Below are positions 1 through 7,693 of a DNA stretch of 8,998 nt, in pieces; position 1 is the first letter of the stretch, and the number at the start of each line of letters is the position of its first letter. Source of the stretch: Lysobacterales bacterium (GTDB lineage: Bacteria > Pseudomonadota > Gammaproteobacteria > Xanthomonadales > SZUA-36); NCBI GenBank assembly GCA_030637665.1, contig DAOWGA010000307.1, forward strand, positions 1-8,998, in the 5' to 3' direction. A program made the translations under genes and the position numbers. The notes beneath the pieces are model-generated. The model made no database searches and was not told the DNA's origin. It was given only the letters and a program-made list of their open reading frames with translations.

Positions 1-2571
1 CTGCGCGGGCACGAAAACGCCAGGCTCAATCCATTAGGCGACGCTCATCACGAACCGTTGGCCGATCTCGATCTTGCTTACCACGATCTCAACGAGTCTG
101 ACCTGGAACGGGAATTTGACAGCGGTTCGCTGGTCGCGCCCGACCGCATGAAACTGCGCGAGATCATCGAGCTGTGTGAAAGCGTCTATTGCGGCAGTAT
201 CGGCGTCGAATACCTGCATATCTCGGACACTAAAAAACGCGAATGGCTGCAGCAGCGCCTGGAGGGCTCGAAAGGCATCCATGCAGTAAACGACGAAGAA
301 CGCCTGCGCATACTGCAGATGCTGACCGCAGCCGAAGGCCTGGAAAAATACCTGCATACGCGCTACGTGGGCCAAAAACGTTTTTCACTGGAAGGTGGAG
401 ACAGCCTCATCCCGCTGCTGCATGAAGCCATGTTGCACGCAGGTGCGCAAGGCGTGGAGGAAGTGGTGATCGGCATGGCGCACCGGGGCCGTTTGAACGT
501 GCTGGTCAACATCCTCGGCAAATCGCCCGCGATGCTGTTTGAGGAGTTCGAAGGCAACCGCAAAGACCTCAATCCCTTACGCTCAGGCGACGTCAAATAC
601 CACATGGGTTTTGCTTCGGACATCCAGACACCAGGCGGCCCGGTGCACATGGCCCTGGCGTTCAACCCCTCGCACCTTGAAATCGTCGACCCGGTGGTCG
701 TCGGTTCGGTCCGCGCGCGCCAGATTCGCCGCAAAGACTACGCACACAACCAGGTCATGCCCATCCTGATCCACGGAGACGCCTCATTTTCCGGTCAGGG
801 AGTGATCATGGAGCTGTTCCAGATGTCGGAGACGCGAGGCTTTGCGGTCGGTGGAACCCTGCATATCGTGCTAAACAACCAGGTGGGCTTTACTACCAGC
901 AACCCGGACGATATGCGCTCTACCCTGTACTGCACCACGGTCGCAAAAATGGTGCATGCGCCCATTTTCCATGTCAATGGCGACGACCCTGAAGCCGTGC
1001 ACCACGTGATGAAAATTGCCAGTGACTTCAGGTTGCGTTTCAAACGCGACGTGGTCATCGACCTGGTCTGCTATCGCCGCCACGGGCACAACGAGGCGGA
1101 CGAACCTGCAGTCACTCAACCGCTGATGTACAAGAAGATCCGCGGCATGAAAACGCCCCGGCGCAAGTACGCGGACCAATTGATCCAGCGCGGCCAGATC
1201 GACGAAAAAATTGCCCAGGCGATGATGGACGACTACCGCGAGCACCTGGATCGGGGCGAACAGGTGGCGAATGTTGAAACCGAGCCACGCAGCAACGAAT
1301 TCGCTGCAAAATGGCATGATTTCGACCACGCCGATGGACCCTGTGATGTCGATACACGGATCCCGGTGGAGAAAATTCGCAGCTTGTCCAATCAGCTAAC
1401 CTCTCTGCCGGATGGATTCCAGCTGCACCCCCGGGTCAAGCGCATCATAGAAGACCGCAAGAAAATGGCGCTTGGAGAAATCCCACTTGATTGGGGTTTT
1501 GCAGAAACCATGGCCTACGCCACGCTGGTTGACCAGGACACCAGGCTGAGGCTGGTTGGCCAGGACGCGGGACGGGGTACTTTCTTTCACCGCCATGCAG
1601 TGCTGCACAACCAGGTCGATGGGAGCACCATCACGCCACTTGCCGGTATCAGCCCTGAGCTGGAAGTCGTTGTTATCGACTCCCTGCTTTCCGAAGAAGC
1701 GGTATTGGGTTTCGAATATGGCTACGCGACAGCAGCACCACAAACCCTGGTGCTGTGGGAAGCCCAGTTCGGCGATTTTGCCAACGGCGCCCAGGTCGTC
1801 ATCGACCAGTTCATTGCCTCCGGAGAAGCCAAGTGGGTGCGGCTGTGCGGCCTGACCATGCTTCTGCCCCATGGCTATGAAGGCCAGGGCCCCGAGCATT
1901 CCAGCGCGCGGCTGGAACGATACCTGCAGCTGTGCGCCAATCACAACATCCAGGTATGTGTACCATCCACGCCGGGCCAGATGTTCCACCTGCTGCGGCG
2001 GCAGGTGTTCCAACCCATACGCAAACCGTTGATCGTCATGACGCCCAAGAGCCTGCTGCGCAGCAAGGCGGCGACCTCCACGCTGGAAGTCCTTTGCGAT
2101 GGTAAATTCCAGCAGGTCATTGGAGACCGGGGGCCGGGTGACGCCGATGAAATAAAACGCGTGATCTTTTGCTCGGGTAAGATCTACTATGACCTGGCTG
2201 CAATGCGGGATGCGGAAAATATCCGCGAGGTCGCCGTCATGCGCGCCGAGCAGCTATACCCATTCCCCGAAGCGGACTTGAGAGGATTTGTCAACGAGTT
2301 CCCCAACGCCACCGAGGTCGTGTGGTGCCAGGAAGAGCCGCAAAACCAGGGCGCGTGGTACCAGATTCGACACCATTTACAAGCCTGCATCACTGAGCAG
2401 CATGAACTGAAATACGTCGGACGCCCTCATTCAGCGTCGCCTGCTGTGGGTTACTACACAGTTCATCTCGAAGAACAACAGAAACTGGTCCGCGAGGCCA
2501 TTCTGCCTGAAACGCCTGGCGACGATCAGGCCCAGGCAAACAACGAATTCAGTAATGGAAATGAATTATGA
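1..2571 (+). CDS. sucA: 2-oxoglutarate dehydrogenase E1 component (SucA), 5' partial
   Basis: This is the thiamine-diphosphate-dependent E1 subunit of the 2-oxoglutarate dehydrogenase complex. It decarboxylates 2-oxoglutarate and transfers the succinyl group to the lipoyl arm of SucB in the cytoplasm. The frame is open from base 1, and the first codons read [13 protein letters not shown], which matches the conserved N-terminal region of SucA. The gene therefore starts upstream of the window, and the TTG at 58 is internal. About 856 residues are visible; E. coli SucA has 933, so roughly 75 to 80 are missing. The ThDP/Mg-binding block is present: GDASFSGQG at 775-801 and NNQVGFTTS at 874-900. 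The family signature HGHNEADEP lies at 1081-1107. The C-terminus runs about 20 polar residues past the end of E. coli SucA. The stop overlaps the sucB start (ATGA), which suggests translational coupling. Identity is very secure. Confidence 0.97.
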   Translation: MRGHENARLNPLGDAHHEPLADLDLAYHDLNESDLEREFDSGSLVAPDRMKLREIIELCESVYCGSIGVEYLHISDTKKREWLQQRLEGSKGIHAVNDEERLRILQMLTAAEGLEKYLHTRYVGQKRFSLEGGDSLIPLLHEAMLHAGAQGVEEVVIGMAHRGRLNVLVNILGKSPAMLFEEFEGNRKDLNPLRSGDVKYHMGFASDIQTPGGPVHMALAFNPSHLEIVDPVVVGSVRARQIRRKDYAHNQVMPILIHGDASFSGQGVIMELFQMSETRGFAVGGTLHIVLNNQVGFTTSNPDDMRSTLYCTTVAKMVHAPIFHVNGDDPEAVHHVMKIASDFRLRFKRDVVIDLVCYRRHGHNEADEPAVTQPLMYKKIRGMKTPRRKYADQLIQRGQIDEKIAQAMMDDYREHLDRGEQVANVETEPRSNEFAAKWHDFDHADGPCDVDTRIPVEKIRSLSNQLTSLPDGFQLHPRVKRIIEDRKKMALGEIPLDWGFAETMAYATLVDQDTRLRLVGQDAGRGTFFHRHAVLHNQVDGSTITPLAGISPELEVVVIDSLLSEEAVLGFEYGYATAAPQTLVLWEAQFGDFANGAQVVIDQFIASGEAKWVRLCGLTMLLPHGYEGQGPEHSSARLERYLQLCANHNIQVCVPSTPGQMFHLLRRQVFQPIRKPLIVMTPKSLLRSKAATSTLEVLCDGKFQQVIGDRGPGDADEIKRVIFCSGKIYYDLAAMRDAENIREVAVMRAEQLYPFPEADLRGFVNEFPNATEVVWCQEEPQNQGAWYQIRHHLQACITEQHELKYVGRPHSASPAVGYYTVHLEEQQKLVREAILPETPGDDQAQANNEFSNGNEL
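2568..2571 (+). promoter_or_regulatory. ATGA stop/start overlap coupling sucA and sucB
   Basis: The sucB start codon ATG (2568-2570) and the sucA stop codon TGA (2569-2571) share two bases. Only a weak GGAA-type ribosome site precedes it (around 2557-2560). Such overlaps usually reflect translational coupling, which would help keep E1 and E2 production in proportion. The overlap is seen directly; the coupling is inferred. Confidence 0.7.
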
Positions 2572-3734
2572 CCATCGAAGTAAAAGTACCTGTACTGCCT
2601 GAGTCCGTCGAGGACGCGATCATCGCTACCTGGCACAAACAGCCGGGAGATACCGTGCATCGCGACGACAAGCTGGTAGACCTCGAAACCGATAAAGTAG
2701 TGCTCGAGGTGCCTGCTCCCGTCGATGGCACTCTGAAAGAAATCAAGTCGGCTGAGGGCGACACGGTGCTCAGCGATGAGTTGCTCGCCATCATCGAGGA
2801 AGGCGCCGTCGAACCTGCTGCAGAACCTGTTGCGGAGGCCAAAGCGGAAGCTCAAGCCGCCACACCAGCCACGGCCGGACAGAAGACTCCTGCACCGGAA
2901 TCGTCAAAACTCAGTCCCGCTGCAAGACGGGTGGCGGAAGAGGAAAAAGTAGACCCCGGCAGTGTTCCCGGTACCGGCCGCGGCGGCCGTGTTACCAAGG
3001 GCGACGTGATCAATTTCCTGAAAGGTGGCGGTTCACGGCAGGAAGAACGGGTGAAAATGACCCGGCTGCGCAGCCGCATCGCGGAGCGCATGAAAGACGC
3101 CCAGAACACGGCGGCCATTCTGACCTCATTCAACGAAGTGGATCTGAAAGCCGTGATGGATCTGCGCAGGAAATACAAAGAACAGTTTATCGGGCAACAC
3201 GGCATCAAGCTGGGCCTGATGTCCTTCTTTGTCAAGGCCTGCTGCGACGCCTTACGCAAACACCCGGTGGTCAATGCTTCCATCGACGGCGATGAAATCG
3301 TCTATCACAATTACCAGGACATCGGCATCGCGGTTTCCACCGATCGCGGCCTGATGGTGCCCGTCATCCGCAACGCGGAAAACATGGGCCTGGCGGAAAT
3401 CGAACTGGCCATTGCACATTTTGCCCACAAGGCCCGCGATGGATCGATTGCACTCGAAGATCTGCAGGGCGGCACTTTTTCCATCACTAACGGCGGGGTG
3501 TTTGGCTCGCTGGTCTCGACTCCACTGCTGAATCCGCCACAAAGCGCCATTCTTGGCATGCATACGATCAAGGAACGCCCGGTTGTCGTTGACGGTGAAA
3601 TCGTGGCGCGCCCGATGATGTTTCTTGCGATCAGCTATGACCACCGCATCATCGACGGTAAGGACGCAGTCCAGTTTCTCGTCGCAGTAAAAGAAACACT
3701 GGAAGACCCCACAAGACTATTGCTCGGGTTGTGA
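2568..3734 (+). CDS. sucB: Dihydrolipoyl succinyltransferase E2 component (SucB)
   Basis: This 388-residue E2 core enzyme of the 2-oxoglutarate dehydrogenase complex transfers the succinyl group from its lipoyl arm to CoA, giving succinyl-CoA. The domains run in the usual order. A lipoyl domain covers about 1-76, with the lipoyl-lysine K43 in ETDKVVLEV. An Ala/Pro/Glu-rich flexible linker covers about 80-112. A peripheral-subunit-binding domain lies at about 113-150 (starts [10 protein letters not shown], contains [13 protein letters not shown]). The catalytic acyltransferase domain runs from about 160 to the end, with the active-site motif DHRIIDG (H359, D363). It is slightly shorter than E. 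coli SucB (405 residues), and there is a single lipoyl domain. The ATG overlaps the sucA stop codon and the upstream ribosome site is weak, so translation probably depends on sucA. The neighbouring sucA makes the succinyltransferase call firm over the acetyltransferase alternative. Confidence 0.97.
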   Translation: MTIEVKVPVLPESVEDAIIATWHKQPGDTVHRDDKLVDLETDKVVLEVPAPVDGTLKEIKSAEGDTVLSDELLAIIEEGAVEPAAEPVAEAKAEAQAATPATAGQKTPAPESSKLSPAARRVAEEEKVDPGSVPGTGRGGRVTKGDVINFLKGGGSRQEERVKMTRLRSRIAERMKDAQNTAAILTSFNEVDLKAVMDLRRKYKEQFIGQHGIKLGLMSFFVKACCDALRKHPVVNASIDGDEIVYHNYQDIGIAVSTDRGLMVPVIRNAENMGLAEIELAIAHFAHKARDGSIALEDLQGGTFSITNGGVFGSLVSTPLLNPPQSAILGMHTIKERPVVVDGEIVARPMMFLAISYDHRIIDGKDAVQFLVAVKETLEDPTRLLLGL

Positions 3735-3753
3735 TCCCGAAAAAGGAAAAGAC

Positions 3754-5181
3754 ATGGCAGAAAAATTTGACCTAATCGTAATCGGCGGCGGCCCGGGAGG
3801 CTACGTCGCAGCTATCAGGGCGGCCCAACTGGGCTTCAAGACCGCCTGCGTCGACATGTTCACCGGCAAGGACGGCAAGCCCGCACCCGGAGGCACATGT
3901 CTGAATGTTGGCTGTATTCCCTCGAAGGCATTGCTGGATTCCAGCAAGCACTACCACCACCTGCAGCACGACTACGGCGCCCACGGCATCAGCATGAAGG
4001 ATACCGCCATCGATGTCGCTACGATGATCGCCCGCAAGGACGGCATCGTGAAAAAACTGACCGGGGGAGTGACCCAGCTGTTCAAAGGCAACAAGATTGC
4101 GTACTACCACGGCAAGGGCAGGCTCATGGCCGGAAGGCAGGTGCAAGTCACGCTTTCCGACGGAGGTGAGATACAACAACTGGAAGCCGACAACGTCATT
4201 CTGGCTTCGGGCTCAGTACCCATCCAAATCCCAAATGTCGAGTTCGATGGGAAGTACATCGTGGACAACGTGGGCGCCCTTGATTTCGATTCAGTGCCCG
4301 CGACACTTGGAGTGATCGGTGCGGGTGTCATCGGCCTGGAACTGGGTTCGGTATGGAATCGCCTGGGTTCCGAAGTCACCCTGTTGGAGGCACTGCCCGA
4401 TTTCCTGCCAATCGCAGACAGGGATGTCAGCAAACAGGCTGCACGCGAATTCAAGAAACAGGGGCTGGATATCCGGCTCGGCACCCTGGTCAAGAGCGCT
4501 GCAGTAAAGAAAAACAAGGTGATCGTCAACCTGGAAGACAAAAACGGTGAAAGCCAGTTGACCTTCGACCGCCTGCTGGTCTGCGTAGGCCGCAAGGCCT
4601 ACACCGAGGGCCTGCTGGATGAAGATTCCGGCGTGCAACTGACGGCGAACGGGCAGATCCAGGTTGATGATCAGTCCAGGACCACGGCTCCAGGTGTCTG
4701 GGCCATCGGGGACTGCGTGCGGGGCCCAATGCTGGCTCACAAGGCCTCAGAAGAAGGCATCGCCGTTGCCGAACTGATCGCCGGCAAGCCAGCCCATATC
4801 CATTTTGACACCGTGCCCTGGGTGGTCTATACGGAACCGGAAATCGCCTGGGTCGGCAAAACCGAACAGGAACTCAAGGATGCTGGCGTCGACTACAAGA
4901 CGGGGTCTTTTCCCTTTGCAGCCAACGGCAGGGCCCTGGCAGGCGGAAACCCGGCCGGGCTGGTCAAAATGCTGGCGGACGCCGAAACCGACGAAATACT
5001 GGGTGTGCATATTCTCGGCGCCAATGCCTCGGAGTTGATCTCGGAATGCGTGGTTGCAATGGAATTCCAGGGTTCCAGCGAAGACCTGGCCCGAATCGTC
5101 CACGCCCACCCCACCCTGTCCGAGGCCGTGCACGAAGCCGCCCTCCACGTAGACAAACGGGCCATTCATCGAGGTAACTGA
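3754..5181 (+). CDS. lpd: Dihydrolipoyl dehydrogenase E3 component (Lpd)
   Basis: This 475-residue FAD flavoprotein reoxidises the dihydrolipoyl arm of SucB and passes electrons to NAD+. The FAD-binding GGGPGG motif is at residues 11-16. The redox-active disulfide is C49/C54 in GGTCLNVGCIPSK. The NAD-binding GAGVIGLELG motif lies near residues 190-200. The second FAD motif, AIGDCVRGPMLAHKA, lies near residues 315-330. The C-terminal dimerisation domain carries the catalytic pair H452/E457 in HAHPTLSEAVHE. The short insertion before the first cysteine (FTGKDGKPAPGG) is typical of the lpdG-type enzymes found with sucAB in Pseudomonas and betaproteobacteria, rather than the E. coli enzyme encoded with aceEF. 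The start has a good ribosome site, AAGGA at 3743-3747, 6 bases upstream. It lies 19 bp after sucB and is almost certainly in the same operon. It may also serve other dehydrogenase complexes, which cannot be seen here. Confidence 0.97.
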   Translation: MAEKFDLIVIGGGPGGYVAAIRAAQLGFKTACVDMFTGKDGKPAPGGTCLNVGCIPSKALLDSSKHYHHLQHDYGAHGISMKDTAIDVATMIARKDGIVKKLTGGVTQLFKGNKIAYYHGKGRLMAGRQVQVTLSDGGEIQQLEADNVILASGSVPIQIPNVEFDGKYIVDNVGALDFDSVPATLGVIGAGVIGLELGSVWNRLGSEVTLLEALPDFLPIADRDVSKQAAREFKKQGLDIRLGTLVKSAAVKKNKVIVNLEDKNGESQLTFDRLLVCVGRKAYTEGLLDEDSGVQLTANGQIQVDDQSRTTAPGVWAIGDCVRGPMLAHKASEEGIAVAELIAGKPAHIHFDTVPWVVYTEPEIAWVGKTEQELKDAGVDYKTGSFPFAANGRALAGGNPAGLVKMLADAETDEILGVHILGANASELISECVVAMEFQGSSEDLARIVHAHPTLSEAVHEAALHVDKRAIHRGN

Positions 5182-5234
5182 TGCGCAGGTTTCACAGATA
5201 ATCCGAGTTCTGCTACAGCGAGGAAATTCACAAC

Positions 5235-6248
5235 ATGGGCAGTATTCCTGCAACTTTCCGGGCTTTCCGTATCCACAGCGATTCCAGAGGGCATCGTTCC
5301 GGTATCGAAGACATCTCGCTTGATGACCTGGCCGAGGGCGATGTGTCGATACGTGTTGGCTGGTCCAGCATCAACTACAAGGATGCGCTTGCAGCCACCG
5401 CCAAGGGTAAAATTCTGAGGCGCTACCCAATGGCAGGCGGCATTGATGTGGCGGGTACCGTCGTGCACTCCGCATGCGATCGGTTTCAGGTGGGTGATGA
5501 AGTTCTGGCCAATGGCAGCGGACTGTCCGAGACACGCGATGGGGGTTACTCGGAATACCTGAAGCTGAACAGTGAATTTATCGTGCCGCTGCCGCCGGGA
5601 CTAAGCCAACGCGAAGCCATGGGGCTGGGTACGGCGGGTTTCACGGCGGCGCTGTCCCTGTACCGCATGGAAGTGAACGGACAAAAGCCCGAGGACGGCC
5701 CCATCGTGGTGACCGGCGCCACTGGCGGTGTCGGCACCGTTGCGATTGACCTTCTGACTGCCATGGGTTACGAAGTGCATGCAATCACCGGCAAAGTGGC
5801 AGAATTCGATTGGCTGGAGCACCTGGGCGCACGCCAGTGTATTTCGCGCCACGACCTGCACTGGGGCCAAAAACCCCTGGAGAAGGCAAGCTGGGCCGGC
5901 TGTATCGACAGTGTAGGCGGTGACATGCTTGCAGGTATCAGCCGCGTGATCAATTTGTGGGGCAATATCGCCTGCTGTGGAATGGCCGGCGGCCAGGGCT
6001 TGAACACGACAGTTTTTCCGATGATTCTGCGTGGTGTGAGCCTGCTGGGCATCAGTTCCACCAACTGCCCCATCAGCACGCGCAAACTGCTTTGGGACCG
6101 GCTGGCCAATGAATGGAAACCCCCACACCTGGCTGAAATCATCAAGCAAGAAGTAGATCTGGATGGTATGGAACCGGTTTTTGAGAACATGCTGAGCGCT
6201 AAATCCGTGGGTAGAACGGTAGTGAAATTACACAATGCGACAGAATGA
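5235..6248 (+). CDS. acuI: AcuI/YhdH-family NADPH-dependent reductase (probable acryloyl-CoA reductase)
   Basis: This 337-residue protein is a zinc-free medium-chain dehydrogenase/reductase of the YhdH/AcuI subgroup. Characterised members reduce acryloyl-CoA to propionyl-CoA with NADPH and so remove a toxic electrophile. An N-terminal GroES-like domain contains the subgroup motifs NYKDAL (47-52), KGKI and GIDVAGTV (69-76). The Rossmann domain carries VVTGATGGVG (158-167), and further on CIDSVGGD and CCGMAGG. The order of motifs matches E. coli AcuI/YhdH (324 residues), with about eight extra residues at the N-terminus. The start is supported by GAGGA at 5220-5224, 10 bases upstream of the ATG. 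It begins 53 bp after lpd on the same strand and no terminator hairpin is visible between them, so read-through from the suc operon is possible. The family is clear; the substrate is inferred from the family, and other quinone or enoyl-CoA substrates remain possible. Confidence 0.85.
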   Translation: MGSIPATFRAFRIHSDSRGHRSGIEDISLDDLAEGDVSIRVGWSSINYKDALAATAKGKILRRYPMAGGIDVAGTVVHSACDRFQVGDEVLANGSGLSETRDGGYSEYLKLNSEFIVPLPPGLSQREAMGLGTAGFTAALSLYRMEVNGQKPEDGPIVVTGATGGVGTVAIDLLTAMGYEVHAITGKVAEFDWLEHLGARQCISRHDLHWGQKPLEKASWAGCIDSVGGDMLAGISRVINLWGNIACCGMAGGQGLNTTVFPMILRGVSLLGISSTNCPISTRKLLWDRLANEWKPPHLAEIIKQEVDLDGMEPVFENMLSAKSVGRTVVKLHNATE

Positions 6249-6250
6249 AC

Positions 6251-6280
6251 TTCACAAATATCATCAATTTACGGCATAAT
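6251..6280 (+). promoter_or_regulatory. Probable sigma70 promoter for the response regulator/peroxiredoxin unit
   Basis: A -35 box TTCACA (6251-6256, five of six bases matching TTGACA) and a -10 box CATAAT (6275-6280, five of six matching TATAAT) are separated by 18 bp. The -35 begins just three bases after the reductase stop codon. Transcription would start near 6287, leaving a leader of about 35 bases before the ATG at 6321. This argues that the downstream genes form their own unit. The boxes were found by eye and not tested against a scoring model. Confidence 0.55.
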
Positions 6281-6311
6281 AGAGATCTACCGGTTTAAAA
6301 TTGGGAGTTTT

Positions 6312-6317
6312 AGGGGG
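6312..6317 (+). promoter_or_regulatory. Purine-rich ribosome binding site before the response regulator
   Basis: AGGGGG ends three bases before the ATG at 6321, which is unusually close. A second G-rich site, GGGAG (6303-6307), lies 13 bases upstream. One of the two probably pairs with 16S rRNA. The homology start MSKILIVDDS fixes the ATG at 6321 regardless. Confidence 0.45.
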
Positions 6318-6320
6318 CAA

Positions 6321-6686
6321 ATGTCCAAAATACTGATTGTTGATGACTCGCCTGCGCAGCTTTACAACCTGCGAAAAATCGTCGAAGAAGGCGGTCACCA
6401 AACCGTGACGGCTGATTCCGGCGAAGCAGCTATTGAACTCGCTGTCGACGAACACCCTGAATTGATCCTGATGGATATCGTAATGCCCGGCATGAGTGGC
6501 TACCAGGCGACCCGCAAGCTCAGCCGCAACGAATCAACCCGGCACATCCCCGTGATTTTCGTATCCAAGAAAGACGGTGAAGCTGATCGTGCATGGGGTC
6601 TGCGCCAGGGCGCAACGGAATACGTTACCAAGCCGGTTAACGCCAGGACTCTGCTGGACGCCATTTCTGAAGCTACGGCAGCCTGA
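6321..6686 (+). CDS. Single-domain response regulator, PilH-like
   Basis: The 121 residues form one CheY-like receiver domain with no output domain. The acidic pair D8/D9, the phosphoacceptor D52 in LMDIVMPG, the switch residue S82 and the conserved K104 in TKPV are all present, so the domain should be phosphorylatable. The blocks GYQATRKL and WGLRQGA are characteristic of the PilG/PilH/ChpA receivers that control type IV pilus twitching in Pseudomonas. PilH is the closest match I recall. However, none of pilG, pilI, pilJ or chpA is nearby, so the pathway cannot be assigned from context and I give no symbol. It starts a probable four-gene unit with its own promoter, and its stop is 28 bp before the peroxiredoxin gene. 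It could act on a histidine kinase encoded elsewhere or as a phosphate sink. Confidence 0.88.
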   Translation: MSKILIVDDSPAQLYNLRKIVEEGGHQTVTADSGEAAIELAVDEHPELILMDIVMPGMSGYQATRKLSRNESTRHIPVIFVSKKDGEADRAWGLRQGATEYVTKPVNARTLLDAISEATAA

Positions 6687-6714
6687 AAAAGCAGCTGTTC
6701 ACTGGAACGTACGC

Positions 6715-7194
6715 ATGACCATCCGGACTGGTGACAGAATTCCCGATTCTACTTTTACCGTCATGCTCGAGAATGGACCGGCGCCATTGACGTCCGCCGA
6801 ATTATTCGGCGGCAAGAAAGTGGTGCTGTTTTCTGTGCCGGGCGCCTTTACTCCCACTTGCTCAGCCAGGCATCTTCCCGGTTTCGTGGATCTTGCAGAT
6901 GAAATTTTTGGCAAGGGCGTGGACACCATTGCGTGCATGGCTGTGAACGATGTATTTGTGATGAACGCCTGGGGCAAGAGTGCCAATGCAGACAAAATCA
7001 AGATGATCGCGGATGGCAACGGTAGTTTCGCGCGGGCAATCGGGTTGGAACTGGATGCTTCGGGGTTTGGCATGGGCCAGCGCTCCCAGCGATTCGCACT
7101 GCTTGCCGAGGACGGCGTGGTCACCCAGCTGTTTATCGAAGGACCGGGCGAATTCATTGTCAGCAGCGCTGAACACGTTCTCTCTTCGCTATAA
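6715..7194 (+). CDS. Peroxiredoxin, Prx5/PrxII type
   Basis: This 159-residue thiol peroxidase of the Prx5 (redoxin) family should reduce H2O2 and organic hydroperoxides in the cytoplasm. The peroxidatic cysteine is C49 in the family motif PGAFTPTC (P42, T46, C49). R126 in QRSQRFALL probably corresponds to the conserved active-site arginine. A second cysteine, C74, lies 25 residues later, as in plant PrxII and human PRDX5. The C-terminal resolving cysteine of PRDX5 is absent, which suggests a glutathione/glutaredoxin-recycled or 1-Cys enzyme. The frame is open upstream to 6577 inside the response regulator gene, but homology starts at the ATG at 6715 (MTIRTGDRIPDSTF). A weak GGAA lies about 8 bases before it. 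The length is normal for the family without a fused glutaredoxin domain. Its neighbours are an OsmC-family thiol protein and a haem lipoprotein, which supports a role in redox defence. Confidence 0.93.
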   Translation: MTIRTGDRIPDSTFTVMLENGPAPLTSAELFGGKKVVLFSVPGAFTPTCSARHLPGFVDLADEIFGKGVDTIACMAVNDVFVMNAWGKSANADKIKMIADGNGSFARAIGLELDASGFGMGQRSQRFALLAEDGVVTQLFIEGPGEFIVSSAEHVLSSL

Positions 7195-7217
7195 CAGTTT
7201 TCGATTCAGGAATCCTC

Positions 7218-7658
7218 ATGTCGCAAGAATTGCCTCATCATTATTTGGTCAATGCAGACGCCTCATCCGAAGGAACGGTGAGTGTGAACAGTGAAGGCCT
7301 GCAGTCGCTCCCAACCACTTCTCCACCGCAATTTGGCGGCCCGGACGGATACTGGTCGCCGGAAACCCTTTTGATCGCGTCGATAGCAAATTGCTACATT
7401 CTTACCTTTCGGGCCGTGGCGCGCGCCTCCCGATTCGAATGGCACTCCCTGAGTTGCTCAGTCGATGGCATACTGGACCGCGCAGATCGTAAACTCCGTT
7501 TCACGGAATATCACGTAAAAGCGATCTTGCACGTGCCCCCGGGCTGCAACGAGGAAAAAGCCAGGAAACTGCTCGATAAGGCAAATTCAGGCTGCCTGAT
7601 CACCAACTCGCTGAATGGCACTGAATACGTTGACGTAAAGGTAATCGTCATCGATTGA
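7218..7658 (+). CDS. OsmC-family protein
   Basis: This 146-residue protein belongs to the OsmC/Ohr superfamily, small cytoplasmic dimers that often reduce organic hydroperoxides through a pair of cysteines. The two expected cysteines are present: C59 in SIANCY, at the start of the long central helix after the typical SPETLLIAS segment, and C126 in SGCLITNS. The second motif is CLITNS rather than the CPYS of true Ohr proteins, so it belongs to the general OsmC-like group, and peroxidase activity is likely but not certain. The ATG at 7218 has a strong ribosome site (AGGAA, 7208-7212, 5 bases upstream). The gene lies 23 bp after the peroxiredoxin gene on the same strand, so co-transcription is likely. 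Its TGA stop overlaps a possible TTG start of the next gene (TTGA, 7655-7658). Confidence 0.9.
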   Translation: MSQELPHHYLVNADASSEGTVSVNSEGLQSLPTTSPPQFGGPDGYWSPETLLIASIANCYILTFRAVARASRFEWHSLSCSVDGILDRADRKLRFTEYHVKAILHVPPGCNEEKARKLLDKANSGCLITNSLNGTEYVDVKVIVID

Positions 7659-7693
7659 GGTCCACGTCAGCTACACAAAAGGCCACGAATGCA

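Noticed and set aside
1396..2013. Long open frame on the minus strand inside sucA (205 codons), and similar shadows inside sucB, lpd and the reductase gene
   Set aside because: They lie antisense to secure conserved genes, show no recognisable domain, and are expected from codon bias in GC-rich DNA.
58..2571. Treating the TTG at 58 as the true sucA start
   Set aside because: The frame is open to base 1 and the residues before 58 ([13 protein letters not shown]) match conserved SucA sequence, so the gene begins upstream of the window.
5197..5202. GATAAT as a -10 box for a separate promoter of the AcuI-type gene
   Set aside because: It matches five of six -10 bases, but no acceptable -35 box lies 16-18 bp upstream, so I do not call a promoter here.
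6283..6308. AGATCT palindrome and the AT-rich CCGGTTTAAAATTGG stretch as an operator or terminator
   Set aside because: The symmetry is only six bases at each centre and breaks immediately outside, which is no more than chance would give.
6577..6714. N-terminal extension of the peroxiredoxin frame overlapping the response regulator gene
   Set aside because: The 46 extra residues lie mostly inside the receiver gene in another frame and do not resemble the Prx5 family, which begins at the ATG at 6715.
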